This document shows positions 8,179-16,985 of a stretch of DNA of 64,000 bases, in pieces. Below the pieces are notes generated by a model. The model was not told the origin of the DNA. It worked only from the letters and a program-made list of their open reading frames with translations, and did not search any database. The number at the start of each line of letters is the position of its first letter. Position 1 is the stretch's first letter. The DNA is from Rhizobacter sp. AJA081-3 (lineage in GTDB: Bacteria; Pseudomonadota; Gammaproteobacteria; Burkholderiales; Burkholderiaceae_C): positions 1,488,001 to 1,552,000 of the forward strand of contig NZ_CP059067.1 of NCBI RefSeq assembly GCF_017795745.1. Direction: 5' to 3'. The translations under genes were made by a program, and so were the position numbers.

Positions 8179-10137
8179 ATGAATGAAGACACGCCCGCAA
8201 TGGCCCCGGGCCTGATGTCGCGGTTGGTGCAGTCGCTGCGCGAACGCTTCGCCGGCGGACACGCCGACGCAGACGCGCCGGCACCGTTGCCTGCGCTGCT
8301 GCAGGCCCATGCCGCCAAGCTGTGCAGCGCCGCCGAGGCCGTGGCGCACATTCGCCACGGCGAACACGTCTTCGTGGGCACCGCCTGCGCCACGCCGCGT
8401 GCGCTGGTGCATGCGCTGGAAACGCGCAGCCCGAAGCCGGGCGACGTCGAACTGCTGCACTTCCTCACCGACCAAGCCGTGCCGCACGATGCGCAAGGCC
8501 AGGCCACCACGGCCTACCGGCACCGCTGCTTCTTCGTCGGCGCCGACCTGCGCGCCGCGGTGCGCCAGGGCCTGGCCGAGTACGTGCCGATGTCGATCGC
8601 GCGCGTGCCGCAGCTCATCGCCAACGGGCGCATCCCGGTCGACGTGGCACTGATCCAGGTGTCGCTGCCCGATGCCTTCGGCTACGTGAGCCTGGGCGTG
8701 TCGGTGGACATCGCGCCGGCGGCGGTGGCCAAGGCGCGGCTGGTGATCGCCGAAGTCAACCCGGCCATGCCCTGCACGATGGGCCACTCGATGCTGCACG
8801 TCGACGAGATCGACTGGCTGGTGCCGATAGAAACGCCGGTGATCGAGTACCAGCACGACGCCCTGCCCGGCGAGGTGGTCGAGCAGATCGCGCGCTACAT
8901 CTCCGGCATCATCGACGACGGCTCGACACTGCAGATCGGCCTGGGCCGCGTCACCAACGAGGCGCTGAAGTACCTCGCCGACCGCAGCGACCTGGGCATC
9001 CACTCCGACGTCATCACTGATGCGATCATTCCGCTGCTCGAGCGCGGCATCCTCAACGGTCGCCGCAAGACCGACCAGCGCGGGCAGATCGTCACCAGCT
9101 TCGCGATGGGCTCGCGGCGCCTGTATGACCTGATCGACCGCAACCCGCTGTTCTCGTTCCAGCCGATCGAGGCGGTCTGCCAGCCTTCGGTGATCGCCGC
9201 GCAGCACCGCATGGTGTCGGTGACGCAGGCCTTCGCGATCGACCTGTCCGGCCAGGTCTGCGCCGACCAGCTCGACGGCGAGTACTACAGCGGCCTGGCG
9301 GCGCAGGGTGAGTTCCTGCGCGGTGCCTCGCGCTCGCCCGGCGGCAAGCCGATCATCTGCCTGCCGTCGACTGACGCAGCCGGAACCAGCTCACGCATCC
9401 GCGTGCAGCTTCTCGCTGGCGAGGGAGTGACCATCGCGCGGAGCGACGTGCACTACGTGGTCACCGAGTACGGCATCGCCTACCTGTTCGGCAAGTCGAT
9501 GCGCGAGCGCGCCATCTCGCTCATCGAGGTGGCGCACCCGAAGTTCCGCGCCGAGCTGTTCGCGCAGGCGCAGGTGCTGGGCCTGCTGCCGGCCGGCCAG
9601 ACGCTGAAGAACATGCGCGCCTACCCGGTGCAGGAGGAAGAGACGGTCGCGCTCAAGGGCGGCCGCTCGGTGCTGCTTCGCCCCTCGACGGCCGGCGATG
9701 CGGAAGGCATCCGAACGCTCTTCCACAGCCTGTCGGAGCGCGACGTCTACACGCGCTTCTTCCGCAACGTGCGCAGCCTGTCGAACCAGGACGTGCAGCG
9801 GCTGTGCAACCTCAACTTCGAGACCGAGGTCGGCTTCGTCGCCGCCACCGGCCCGCGCGAGAACCCGCAGATCGTCGGCCAGGCCTGCTACTTCATCGAC
9901 CCCTCGACCAACCTGGCCGAGACGGCCTTCATCGTCAGCCCTGAGTGGCAGGGCTGCGGCCTGGGCACGGCGCTGCAGCTGCGCATGATGAACGACGCCA
10001 GGCGGCGCGGCGTGCGCGGCTTCGTCGCGGAGATCATGTCGACCAACGACGCGATGATCCGCCTGGCCAAGGGCGGCTGGTCGAGCGTCAGCACCGAGAG
10101 CATGGGCAGCACGGTTCGCGTGACGGCGCTGTTCTGA
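8179..10137 (+). CDS. Acetyl-CoA hydrolase/transferase family protein fused to GNAT acetyltransferase
   Basis: This 652-residue protein has an N-terminal acetyl-CoA hydrolase/4-hydroxybutyrate CoA-transferase-like region (about 35-480), including the HSMLHVDEIDWLV and GLGRVTNEALKYL segments. A complete GNAT domain follows (about 495-650) with the acetyl-CoA-binding loop near GCGLGTALQLRMM. By family it moves or hydrolyses CoA from short acyl-CoA, and the GNAT part may acetylate a protein or small molecule. The ATG at 8179 has an AGGA seven bases upstream; the long open frame upstream of it is not conserved-looking. It precedes the SulP gene by 13 bp and is probably co-transcribed with it. The substrate of either half is not evident. 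Confidence 0.9.
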   Translation: MNEDTPAMAPGLMSRLVQSLRERFAGGHADADAPAPLPALLQAHAAKLCSAAEAVAHIRHGEHVFVGTACATPRALVHALETRSPKPGDVELLHFLTDQAVPHDAQGQATTAYRHRCFFVGADLRAAVRQGLAEYVPMSIARVPQLIANGRIPVDVALIQVSLPDAFGYVSLGVSVDIAPAAVAKARLVIAEVNPAMPCTMGHSMLHVDEIDWLVPIETPVIEYQHDALPGEVVEQIARYISGIIDDGSTLQIGLGRVTNEALKYLADRSDLGIHSDVITDAIIPLLERGILNGRRKTDQRGQIVTSFAMGSRRLYDLIDRNPLFSFQPIEAVCQPSVIAAQHRMVSVTQAFAIDLSGQVCADQLDGEYYSGLAAQGEFLRGASRSPGGKPIICLPSTDAAGTSSRIRVQLLAGEGVTIARSDVHYVVTEYGIAYLFGKSMRERAISLIEVAHPKFRAELFAQAQVLGLLPAGQTLKNMRAYPVQEEETVALKGGRSVLLRPSTAGDAEGIRTLFHSLSERDVYTRFFRNVRSLSNQDVQRLCNLNFETEVGFVAATGPRENPQIVGQACYFIDPSTNLAETAFIVSPEWQGCGLGTALQLRMMNDARRRGVRGFVAEIMSTNDAMIRLAKGGWSSVSTESMGSTVRVTALF

Positions 10138-10150
10138 GCGGGGGGGCCGG

Positions 10151-12358
10151 TTGAGCGAACGCTTGAGTGCAGACCGACGCCGCGCGCCCTGGCCCGCGGA
10201 GATCCTCGGCGGGACGATCGGCTCGGTGGTGATGCTCGCGGTCGTGGTGACGATCGGCCTGCTGGGCTACGCGCCGCTGGGCGAAGGCTCCGCACCGCGC
10301 GGGCTGGCGGCGGCCTTTGTCTCGGTCACGTTCGGCGGCGTGCTGTTCGCGCTGTTCGGGCGCGGTGCCATGCCGGTGGCCGGGCCGAGTTCGGCCACCG
10401 CGCTGATCTTCGCCGGCGTGATCGGGCCGCTGGTTCACGACCCCGCCGTGGCGGCGGCCGGTGCGTCGGGCATCGCGCTGGTGCTGGCCGCGGGCGGATC
10501 GGCGGTGGTGCTGATGGGCGTGCTGCAGATCGTCTTTGCGCGGTTGGGCCTGGGGCGCATCGCGCAGTTCGTACCGCAGCCGGTGCTCGCCGGCTTCATG
10601 AACGGCGTCGCCGTGCTGATCTTCCTGTCGCAGTTGCCCACGCTGCTCGGGCTGCGCCCGGGCGCGGGGCTGGTGGACTTTCACGCCGGCACGCTCGCCC
10701 TGGGCCTGGCCACGGCGGCTTGCACCTGGCTGATCGCCTGGCGCTGGCCGCAGGCGCCGGCGCAGCTCATCGGCCTGGCCTTCGGCCTGGCGCTGTATGC
10801 CGGCCTGCATCTGAGTTCGTCGGCGCTGATGCTGGGTGGGTCCGTCGGCCCGCTGCCGTCGAGCCTGCCGATGCCGGAGCTCGCGTGGCAGATCGCCGAT
10901 CCCGCCACGGCGGCGTTCGTCTGGCGGCACAGTTCCGACGTGCTCACCGCGGCCGCCGTGCTGGCGCTGATCGGTGCGCTCGAATCGGTGCTCAGCGGCA
11001 TGGCAATCGACCAGCAGCTCGACTCGCGCCACGATGCCGGACACGACCTGTTGGTGCTGGGCGTGTCGAACATCGTCGTCGGCCTGTTCGCAGGCCTGCC
11101 GGTGGTCGTGTTGCGCGCACGCGCCCTGGCGACGCTGCGCGCCGGCGGGGTGGGACGACGCTCGGCGCTGGTCGGCGCGCTGGCTTTCGGCGCGATGTAC
11201 CTGCTGTTCGCGCATTGGCTGGCGCTGCTGCCCAAGGCGGTGCTGGCCGGCATCATGCTGACGGTGGCCGTGGCGCTGGTGGATCGCTGGACCCGGCAAT
11301 TGATCGGCCAGTGGCGCAGCGGCGAACGCTCCGCCGACGTGTGGGAGACGCTGGCCATCGTCGCCTTCGTCTGCGCGGTCACCGTCTGGCGCGGCTTCGC
11401 GGTCGGCGTGGCCGCCGGCGTGCTGGTGACGCTGGTCGTCTTCGTGCGCAACATGAACCGCTCGCTGGTGCGCTCGCGGCGCACGGCTGCGCTCGAAGCT
11501 TCGCGGCGCGTCTACCCGTCGCGCCAGGAGGACTTCCTGCGCGAGGCGCGCGTGCGCATCGCGCTGCTCGAGCTGGAGGGCGCGCTGTTCTTCGGCAGCG
11601 CCGAGCGCCTGGCCCGCGAGGTGGACGCGATCGGCGCCGAGGCGCGCTTCGTCGTGCTCGACCTGCGCGGCGTGGGCACCATCGACGCGTCGGGCGCGAT
11701 GCTGCTGCAGCAGATGTCAACCAGCCTGTGCAGACGCGGACAGACGTTGATGCTGGCGGGCGTGACGGCCGAACATCCGCATGGGCGGCGCCTGCGCGCC
11801 TTCGGCTGCTTTCGCGAGGCGCGGCGCGACGACTGGTTCGCCGACCTCGACCGCGCTGTCGAGGCGGCCGAACTGCAGTTGCTGTCCGATGCCGGCATCG
11901 CACTGGGCGACACTGTCATCGCCCCGCAGGACAGCAGCCTGTTCATCGGCCTGGACACGGCGCAATGCGCGCTGGTGCTGGCCCAGATGCAGCCTCGCCG
12001 GCTGGCCGCGGGCGAGGTGCTGTTCCGCGAGGGTGATGCGGCCGACGGCCTCTACGTGCTGACGCGCGGCTCGATCACGGTGGTGGCCGGTAGCGGGCCG
12101 CAGCACCTGCGCCAGCGCTTCGTGAGCTTCTCGGCCGGGCTGATGCTGGGCGAGACGGCGATGCTCGATGGCGGCGGTCGCAGTGCGGGCGCTACCGCCG
12201 ACTCCGACGCCGAGGTCTTCCAGCTCACCAAGCAAGGGCTGGATCGCATCGGGCGCGAGCAGCCGGCACTGGCGGCGCAGCTGTACCGCAACATCGCGGT
12301 TCACCTTTCCGCGCGGCTGCGCAGCGCGACTTCGCTGCGGCGGCAGTCCGCCGGGTGA
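10151..12358 (+). CDS. SulP-family anion transporter with STAS and cyclic-nucleotide-binding domains
   Basis: Residues about 15-425 form a polytopic SulP/SLC26 transporter (PVAGPSSATALIFAGV and FVPQPVLAGFMNGV segments typical of the transmembrane core). A STAS domain follows at about 455-575 (FVVLDLRGVGTIDASGA). A C-terminal CRP-like domain (about 605-725) keeps GE (near 666) and GRSA, the cyclic-nucleotide cassette. Probable role: inner-membrane transport of sulfate, bicarbonate or an organic anion, gated through its cytoplasmic domains. The start is TTG at 10151 just after a G-rich stretch; no better ATG exists before the first helix. It follows the CoA-hydrolase/GNAT gene by 13 bp. Confidence 0.9.
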   Translation: MSERLSADRRRAPWPAEILGGTIGSVVMLAVVVTIGLLGYAPLGEGSAPRGLAAAFVSVTFGGVLFALFGRGAMPVAGPSSATALIFAGVIGPLVHDPAVAAAGASGIALVLAAGGSAVVLMGVLQIVFARLGLGRIAQFVPQPVLAGFMNGVAVLIFLSQLPTLLGLRPGAGLVDFHAGTLALGLATAACTWLIAWRWPQAPAQLIGLAFGLALYAGLHLSSSALMLGGSVGPLPSSLPMPELAWQIADPATAAFVWRHSSDVLTAAAVLALIGALESVLSGMAIDQQLDSRHDAGHDLLVLGVSNIVVGLFAGLPVVVLRARALATLRAGGVGRRSALVGALAFGAMYLLFAHWLALLPKAVLAGIMLTVAVALVDRWTRQLIGQWRSGERSADVWETLAIVAFVCAVTVWRGFAVGVAAGVLVTLVVFVRNMNRSLVRSRRTAALEASRRVYPSRQEDFLREARVRIALLELEGALFFGSAERLAREVDAIGAEARFVVLDLRGVGTIDASGAMLLQQMSTSLCRRGQTLMLAGVTAEHPHGRRLRAFGCFREARRDDWFADLDRAVEAAELQLLSDAGIALGDTVIAPQDSSLFIGLDTAQCALVLAQMQPRRLAAGEVLFREGDAADGLYVLTRGSITVVAGSGPQHLRQRFVSFSAGLMLGETAMLDGGGRSAGATADSDAEVFQLTKQGLDRIGREQPALAAQLYRNIAVHLSARLRSATSLRRQSAG

Positions 12359-12365
12359 TCACCCG

Positions 12366-12383
12366 CCCCCCGAGATCGGGGGG
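12366..12383. terminator. Perfect 7-bp GC hairpin after the SulP gene
   Basis: A CCCCCCG arm (12366-12372), the loop AGAT and a CGGGGGG arm (12377-12383) begin seven bases after the SulP stop. The position suits transcription termination but there is no downstream T-run, so it may instead act through Rho or protect the 3' end. Confidence 0.45.
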
Positions 12384-12394
12384 TGCCCGGAGCA

Positions 12395-12464
12395 TTCTGG
12401 GCACAAATGCACACAGCATATGAAAATGTGCACATAACCCACGGTCGAATCGGAGTCCCGATTC
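12395..12464 (+). promoter_or_regulatory. Promoter-operator candidate region for the secreted protein at 12495
   Basis: This AT-richer stretch holds a weak sigma-70-like pair, TTCTGG (12395-12400) and TATGAA (12419-12424) with an 18-bp spacer. It also has an inverted TGCACA/TGTGCA pair (12408-12413 and 12427-12432) bracketing the -10, and a perfect 8-bp hairpin, CGAATCGG with loop AGTC (12446-12465). The arrangement suggests regulation, but the binding protein is unknown and the promoter match is weak. Confidence 0.35.
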
Positions 12465-12494
12465 GCACAAGCCGCACGGGCCCCAGGAGGATTC

Positions 12495-13577
12495 ATGAAT
12501 TTCGCTTCCCTGCGTGCGGGCGCCAGCCTTGCACTGCTGAGCATTGCTTGCGCGAGCATCCCGATGACGGCGCAGGCCGGAGCCGGTGTGCTGACCACCG
12601 TGGTCACGCCGCTGTCGCCGGCCGTGACCTACAGCTCCCTGGCCACCACCTCGCCGGCGCGTCCTGCGCTGAACACCTACATCGGCTACGCCGTCAGCAT
12701 CGCCAATGGCGGCGGCAACACGATCAACAACATCAGCTTCACCGGTTCGGCGCGGGCCACCGACCTCGACGAGCAGGTCGTCTTCAGCTCGTCCGAAGGC
12801 GTCTCCTGCACGACCACGGCAGGCGGCACCAGCATCAACTGCGCGATCGGCCAGCTCAAGGCCGGCACCGCGTTCCCGACCTTCGCGGTCTTCTTCAAGG
12901 CGCCGGTGAAGGACACGGCCAGCCCGCTGCCCGACGGTGACCCGGCGCTGTGCGGCAGCACCGACTGCGTGGCGTTCAGCGGCATCACCTACTACGCCGA
13001 GACGACGGGTGGCGCCACCTCGCCAGTCGACAACTCGGTCGCCGAATGGACCACCGGTGCGGTCACGCTGGGCACCTTCAACCCGACGATTGTGAAGTCG
13101 GCGGTGCAGAAGAGCGGCGGCAACCTGTTCACCGGCTCGGGCGGCGTCACCTCGGGCGCGGACCCCTTCGCCACCTCGGTGATCGTGCCGGCCAGCACGA
13201 GCTTCACCACGGCCGAGATCCTCGAGACGCCGGACGCCATCAACTGCACGAACAACTTCACGGCGTGCTTCCGCTCGGACATCACCATCCCCGGCACCTT
13301 CAGCCCCTACCTGACGATCGTGCTGCGCCAGGACGCATCGACGATCCTCAAGGGCACGAAGATCGACAGCGTGCTGATCCAGTACACAGGGCCCGGCGGG
13401 ACCGTGATCGTGGGCGAGTGCGCCAGCCCGACCTCGCCGCGCACCGACGGCGTGCCCTGCATCGCCAAGCGGACGTACTACAAGAGCAGCAGGACGCCTG
13501 GATGGACGCCGGACCTCGACGGTGACTTCGAGTGGACGCTGATCAACCTCAAGAACGGTTCGTACAAGGTCTTCTGA
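12495..13577 (+). CDS. Secreted protein of unknown function
   Basis: This is a 360-residue protein with a clear signal peptide (residues 1-28, cleavage after AQA). The mature part is rich in Thr, Ser, Gly and Val with a few scattered Cys, and looks all-beta. Segments such as YIGYAVSIANGGGNTINN recall DUF11-like extracellular beta-sandwich repeats, but I do not recognise a specific family. An AGGAGG-type ribosome site lies just before the ATG at 12495. It has its own upstream region with several palindromes and is convergent with the cyclase gene. A role at the cell surface or in the medium is likely; no function can be assigned. Confidence 0.85.
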   Translation: MNFASLRAGASLALLSIACASIPMTAQAGAGVLTTVVTPLSPAVTYSSLATTSPARPALNTYIGYAVSIANGGGNTINNISFTGSARATDLDEQVVFSSSEGVSCTTTAGGTSINCAIGQLKAGTAFPTFAVFFKAPVKDTASPLPDGDPALCGSTDCVAFSGITYYAETTGGATSPVDNSVAEWTTGAVTLGTFNPTIVKSAVQKSGGNLFTGSGGVTSGADPFATSVIVPASTSFTTAEILETPDAINCTNNFTACFRSDITIPGTFSPYLTIVLRQDASTILKGTKIDSVLIQYTGPGGTVIVGECASPTSPRTDGVPCIAKRTYYKSSRTPGWTPDLDGDFEWTLINLKNGSYKVF

Positions 13578-13599
13578 CCTCGACCCCGCGCAGGCCGGC

Positions 13600-16500
13600 T
13601 CAGCAGGCGGCCTGCGTGTCCGGCGCGATGCAGCGCCTGGCCATCACCCGGTTGCCCTTGCTTTCGTAAAGCGCCAGCGCCTCGGCGCGCAGGCAGTGCG
13701 CCTCGTCATGGCGCTCGGCGATGGCCAGCACCGCGGCCAGTTCGGCCAACGCATCGGCCTGCAGCATCGGCGACTCGGTGCGCCGCACCAGTTCGACGGC
13801 GTTGCGTGCCAGTTCCTCAGCCAGCAGCAGCTCGCCGGCACGCGCCAGGATCGGTGCGCGCACCATGCGCCACAGCGCCTGCGACTCCATGTCGTCCGAG
13901 GCCGTGGCCTCTTCGGCGGTGCGCGACAGCGCCAGCGCCTCGTCGTCGCGGCCCTGGTCGCGGGCGATGCGCGCGAGCAGCGCGGCCATGGTCGAGAGGA
14001 AGTAGGTCTCGCCCTTCGCGGCCAGGAAGTCGCAGTCGGCCTGCACCTCGCGCTGCGCGAGGGCGAGGTCGCCGCCGTGCAGTTCGACGCGTGCCAGGTC
14101 GATGCCGGTCGAGGCCGCATAGACGCCCTGGCCGAGGTCGCGCAGCAGCGCGCGGCTGCGGCGGTAGAGCAGGCGTGCCGCGTCGAGCTCGCCGTTCATC
14201 GCCTTGAGCTGCGCGAGTGCGCACATCACGTTGCACTCGACCTGCCGATCACTGAGCCCGGCGGCGAGCAGCTGCTCGCAGTCGACGATGGCCTGCGCCA
14301 CCGGCATCGGGCCATTGAGCGCGTTGATGGCCAGCATCAACCCGTTGCGTGCCACCAGCCGCTCGTTGCCGGCAAGGCGGGCGTGCGCGATCGAGTGCGC
14401 CACGCCCTCGCTGGCCTGCGTGAAGCGCCCGGCAATGCCGTGCACCAGCACGACCAAGCGCCAGGCCGTGGCGACTTCGTTGTGGGCCTTCTCACGCTCG
14501 AGCATGGGGATGAGCTCGTGGCACACACGCAGCGTCTCTTCGCTCCAGTCGTCCTGCTGCTCGCCGCTGTACAGGCGCACGAACATGCCCAGCAGCTGGC
14601 TCGATGCCTTCAGGCGGGCGTTGCCGCTGCGATCGGCGGCGCCGGAGGCTTCGTCCAGCGCACCATGCGCGCCGGCGAAGTCGCCCACGCCGATGAGCGT
14701 CTCGGCAAGATCGGGCAGCAGCTGCCAGCGCTGCGGGTCGTTGTTGTCGAGCACGGCGACGGCACGCCGGTACAGGTTGGCCGCGGCATGCATGTCGCCG
14801 CGCGCCGCGGCTCGCCGGCCCGCGGCGGACAGGCGTCGCGCGGCGTCGCTGCCGGTGGCCTGGCCCTGTGTGTCCAGCGGGCCCAGCTCACGCAGGTAGC
14901 GGTGCGCCTGTTCCAAGTGGTAGCCGAGGATCTCCTCGAACTCGAGCGCACGATCGCTGTCGGCATTCGCGCGGTCGGCCCAGCGCACGAACTCGAGGTG
15001 CAGGTTGGCGCGGGCGCGCTTGAGCAGGCCGTTGTAGACCGTCTCGCGCACCAGGTGGTGGTGGAAGCGGTAGGTCAGCTCGGCGCCGGACGACTGCGCC
15101 GGGCGGATGAAGCGCTTGCGCGTCAGCGTGCCCAGGTGGGCCGGCAGCTCGGTGCGCACCGACTGCGGCGACAGCGACTCGACGGCCGACTGCGGGAACT
15201 CCAGCCCGATCACCGAGGCGGGCTCGACAGCGGCGCGCTCGGCGCGGCCCAGCCCGTCCAGCCGTGCCTCGAGCAGGGCGTGGATGGTCGGCGGGACGGC
15301 GATCTCGGCCGTCTCGTCGGCACGCACCCAGTGGCCGTCGTGCACGCGCAGCGCGCCGCTGTCGATCAGCATCGACAACATCTGCTCCGCATACAGCGGG
15401 TTGCCCTCGGCGGCCTGCACGATGCGGGTGGTGACCTCGGCCGACAGCCCGGCCGAGCCCAGCAGGTTGGCCACCACGCGCGCCGAGGCATCGTCGCTCA
15501 GCGGCTTGAGCACGAGGCGCACCGAACCGGGCTGCGTGCCCCAGGCCGCGCGCTCCTCGATCAGGTCGTGGCGCGCGGTGGTCAGCAGCAGGATGGGCGC
15601 GTCCAGTGCGGTCAGTTGCACGTGTTCGAGCAGGTCCAGAAAGGCCGGCTCGGCCCAGTGGATGTCGTCGATGAAGGCGACCAGCGGCGCCGAGGCCGAC
15701 CAGCCCTCGAAGAACTTGCGTGCCGCCCAGTTCAGCTCGGCCAGCGGAAACGAGGCCGAGCTCAGGCCGGCGGCGCTGGCCAGGCGCTGCGCCACTTCGG
15801 CGTCGCCCACCGCGGCGAGCAGCTTGTCCTGCGCGATCTCGGGGGAGTCGGCATCGCGGATGTCGGCCGCCTCGCGCACCATCATCAGCAGAGGCCAGAA
15901 GGTGATGCCGTCGCCGTAGGGCAGGCAGCGGCCGGTGAGCACGCGGGCGCCGACGGCGATGCGGTCGACGACCTCGTGCACCAGGCGCGACTTGCCGAAG
16001 CCGGCGTCGCCGATCAGCGTGACCATGCGCGCGGTGCGCTCGCGCGACACCTGGCCGTACAGCTCGGCCAGCGTGGCGAGTTCGGCGTCGCGGCCGACCA
16101 GCGGGCGGTCGTGGCGGCGCACCAGGCCGTCCAGGCCGGGCGCGGCGACCAGTCGGTAGGCCGGCACGCGTTGCGCCTTGCCCTTGAGTTCGAGCGGCTC
16201 GACCGACTCCACCTCGACGGCGTCGCGCACCAGCCGGTAGGTGACGTCGCCCAGGTAGATCTGGTTCTCGGGTGCAGCCTGCTCGAGCCGCGCCGCGACG
16301 TTGACGGCGTCCCCGGTGGCCAACTTCTGGTCGGCCGTCGGGTCGTCGCTGGCGACCACTTCGCCGGTGTTCACGCCAGTTCGATTGGCCAGGGCCACGC
16401 CGTAGCGGCTCGTCAGATCCTCGTTGACGCGGCGCAGCGCCGCCTGCATGCCCATGGCGGCGCGCACGGCGCGCAGGGCGTCGTCCTCGTGGGCGCGCGG

Positions 16501-16797
16501 CAGGCCGAACACCGCCATGATGGCGTCGCCGATGTACTTCTCGATCTTGCCGCCATGGCGCGTGATTTCGGCCGCCATGGCGCCGAAGTAGCGCTCCTTG
16601 ACTTCGTGCAGTGCCTCCGGGTCGAGCACTTCGCCAAGCGCGGTCGAGCCCTTCAGGTCGGAGAAGACGATAGTGACTGTCTTGCGCACCTCGCGCGCGG
16701 GCAACGACGGCGCCGCCGTGGTCAGCGCCGTGCCGCAGTATCCGCACAACCTGAACTTGGCCGGGTTCTCCTCACCGCAGCCGGGGCAATTGAGCAT
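13600..16797 (-). CDS. Zinc-ribbon, class III nucleotide cyclase, AAA/NACHT-like ATPase and TPR protein
   Basis: This 1065-residue cytoplasmic multidomain protein has a zinc ribbon (C4, C7, C18, C21). A class III cyclase domain (about 38-215) carries the two metal Asp (D47 in FSDLKGST, D91 in YIGDAIM), K87, and N166/R170 in the GDAVNVAAR segment. A P-loop ATPase follows with Walker A GDAGFGKS (263-270) and Walker B near FIDDIHW (about 375-381), then a long helical TPR-type C-terminus. All catalytic residues I can check are present, except that the position that usually selects adenine (D or T, seven before N166) is Leu159, so cAMP versus cGMP is open. By architecture it resembles signal-integrating cyclases of unknown input. 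It lies near three cyclic-nucleotide-binding proteins. Confidence 0.9.
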   Translation of the reverse strand: MLNCPGCGEENPAKFRLCGYCGTALTTAAPSLPAREVRKTVTIVFSDLKGSTALGEVLDPEALHEVKERYFGAMAAEITRHGGKIEKYIGDAIMAVFGLPRAHEDDALRAVRAAMGMQAALRRVNEDLTSRYGVALANRTGVNTGEVVASDDPTADQKLATGDAVNVAARLEQAAPENQIYLGDVTYRLVRDAVEVESVEPLELKGKAQRVPAYRLVAAPGLDGLVRRHDRPLVGRDAELATLAELYGQVSRERTARMVTLIGDAGFGKSRLVHEVVDRIAVGARVLTGRCLPYGDGITFWPLLMMVREAADIRDADSPEIAQDKLLAAVGDAEVAQRLASAAGLSSASFPLAELNWAARKFFEGWSASAPLVAFIDDIHWAEPAFLDLLEHVQLTALDAPILLLTTARHDLIEERAAWGTQPGSVRLVLKPLSDDASARVVANLLGSAGLSAEVTTRIVQAAEGNPLYAEQMLSMLIDSGALRVHDGHWVRADETAEIAVPPTIHALLEARLDGLGRAERAAVEPASVIGLEFPQSAVESLSPQSVRTELPAHLGTLTRKRFIRPAQSSGAELTYRFHHHLVRETVYNGLLKRARANLHLEFVRWADRANADSDRALEFEEILGYHLEQAHRYLRELGPLDTQGQATGSDAARRLSAAGRRAAARGDMHAAANLYRRAVAVLDNNDPQRWQLLPDLAETLIGVGDFAGAHGALDEASGAADRSGNARLKASSQLLGMFVRLYSGEQQDDWSEETLRVCHELIPMLEREKAHNEVATAWRLVVLVHGIAGRFTQASEGVAHSIAHARLAGNERLVARNGLMLAINALNGPMPVAQAIVDCEQLLAAGLSDRQVECNVMCALAQLKAMNGELDAARLLYRRSRALLRDLGQGVYAASTGIDLARVELHGGDLALAQREVQADCDFLAAKGETYFLSTMAALLARIARDQGRDDEALALSRTAEEATASDDMESQALWRMVRAPILARAGELLLAEELARNAVELVRRTESPMLQADALAELAAVLAIAERHDEAHCLRAEALALYESKGNRVMARRCIAPDTQAAC

Positions 16798-16985
16798 GCC
16801 GCGAGTCTAGCGGCTCGGCCGGCCCGGACTGCGGCGCTCCCGCCCACGCGTACGAACACAGGAAACGGCGATCGGGGTGATTGGCAGCGGCGTTGCGCCC
16901 ACATCCGCCGACCGATCCGAAGGATCACCATGCCCGCTGGCCGCGGTGCGAAAGCGGAGCGATCTCGCCGCAGGGGCGGCCGGAC

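Noticed and set aside
13590-13615. 7-bp inverted repeat between the secreted protein gene and the cyclase gene as a terminator
   Set aside because: It overlaps the cyclase coding end, has a 12-base loop and no T-run; likely chance at this GC content.
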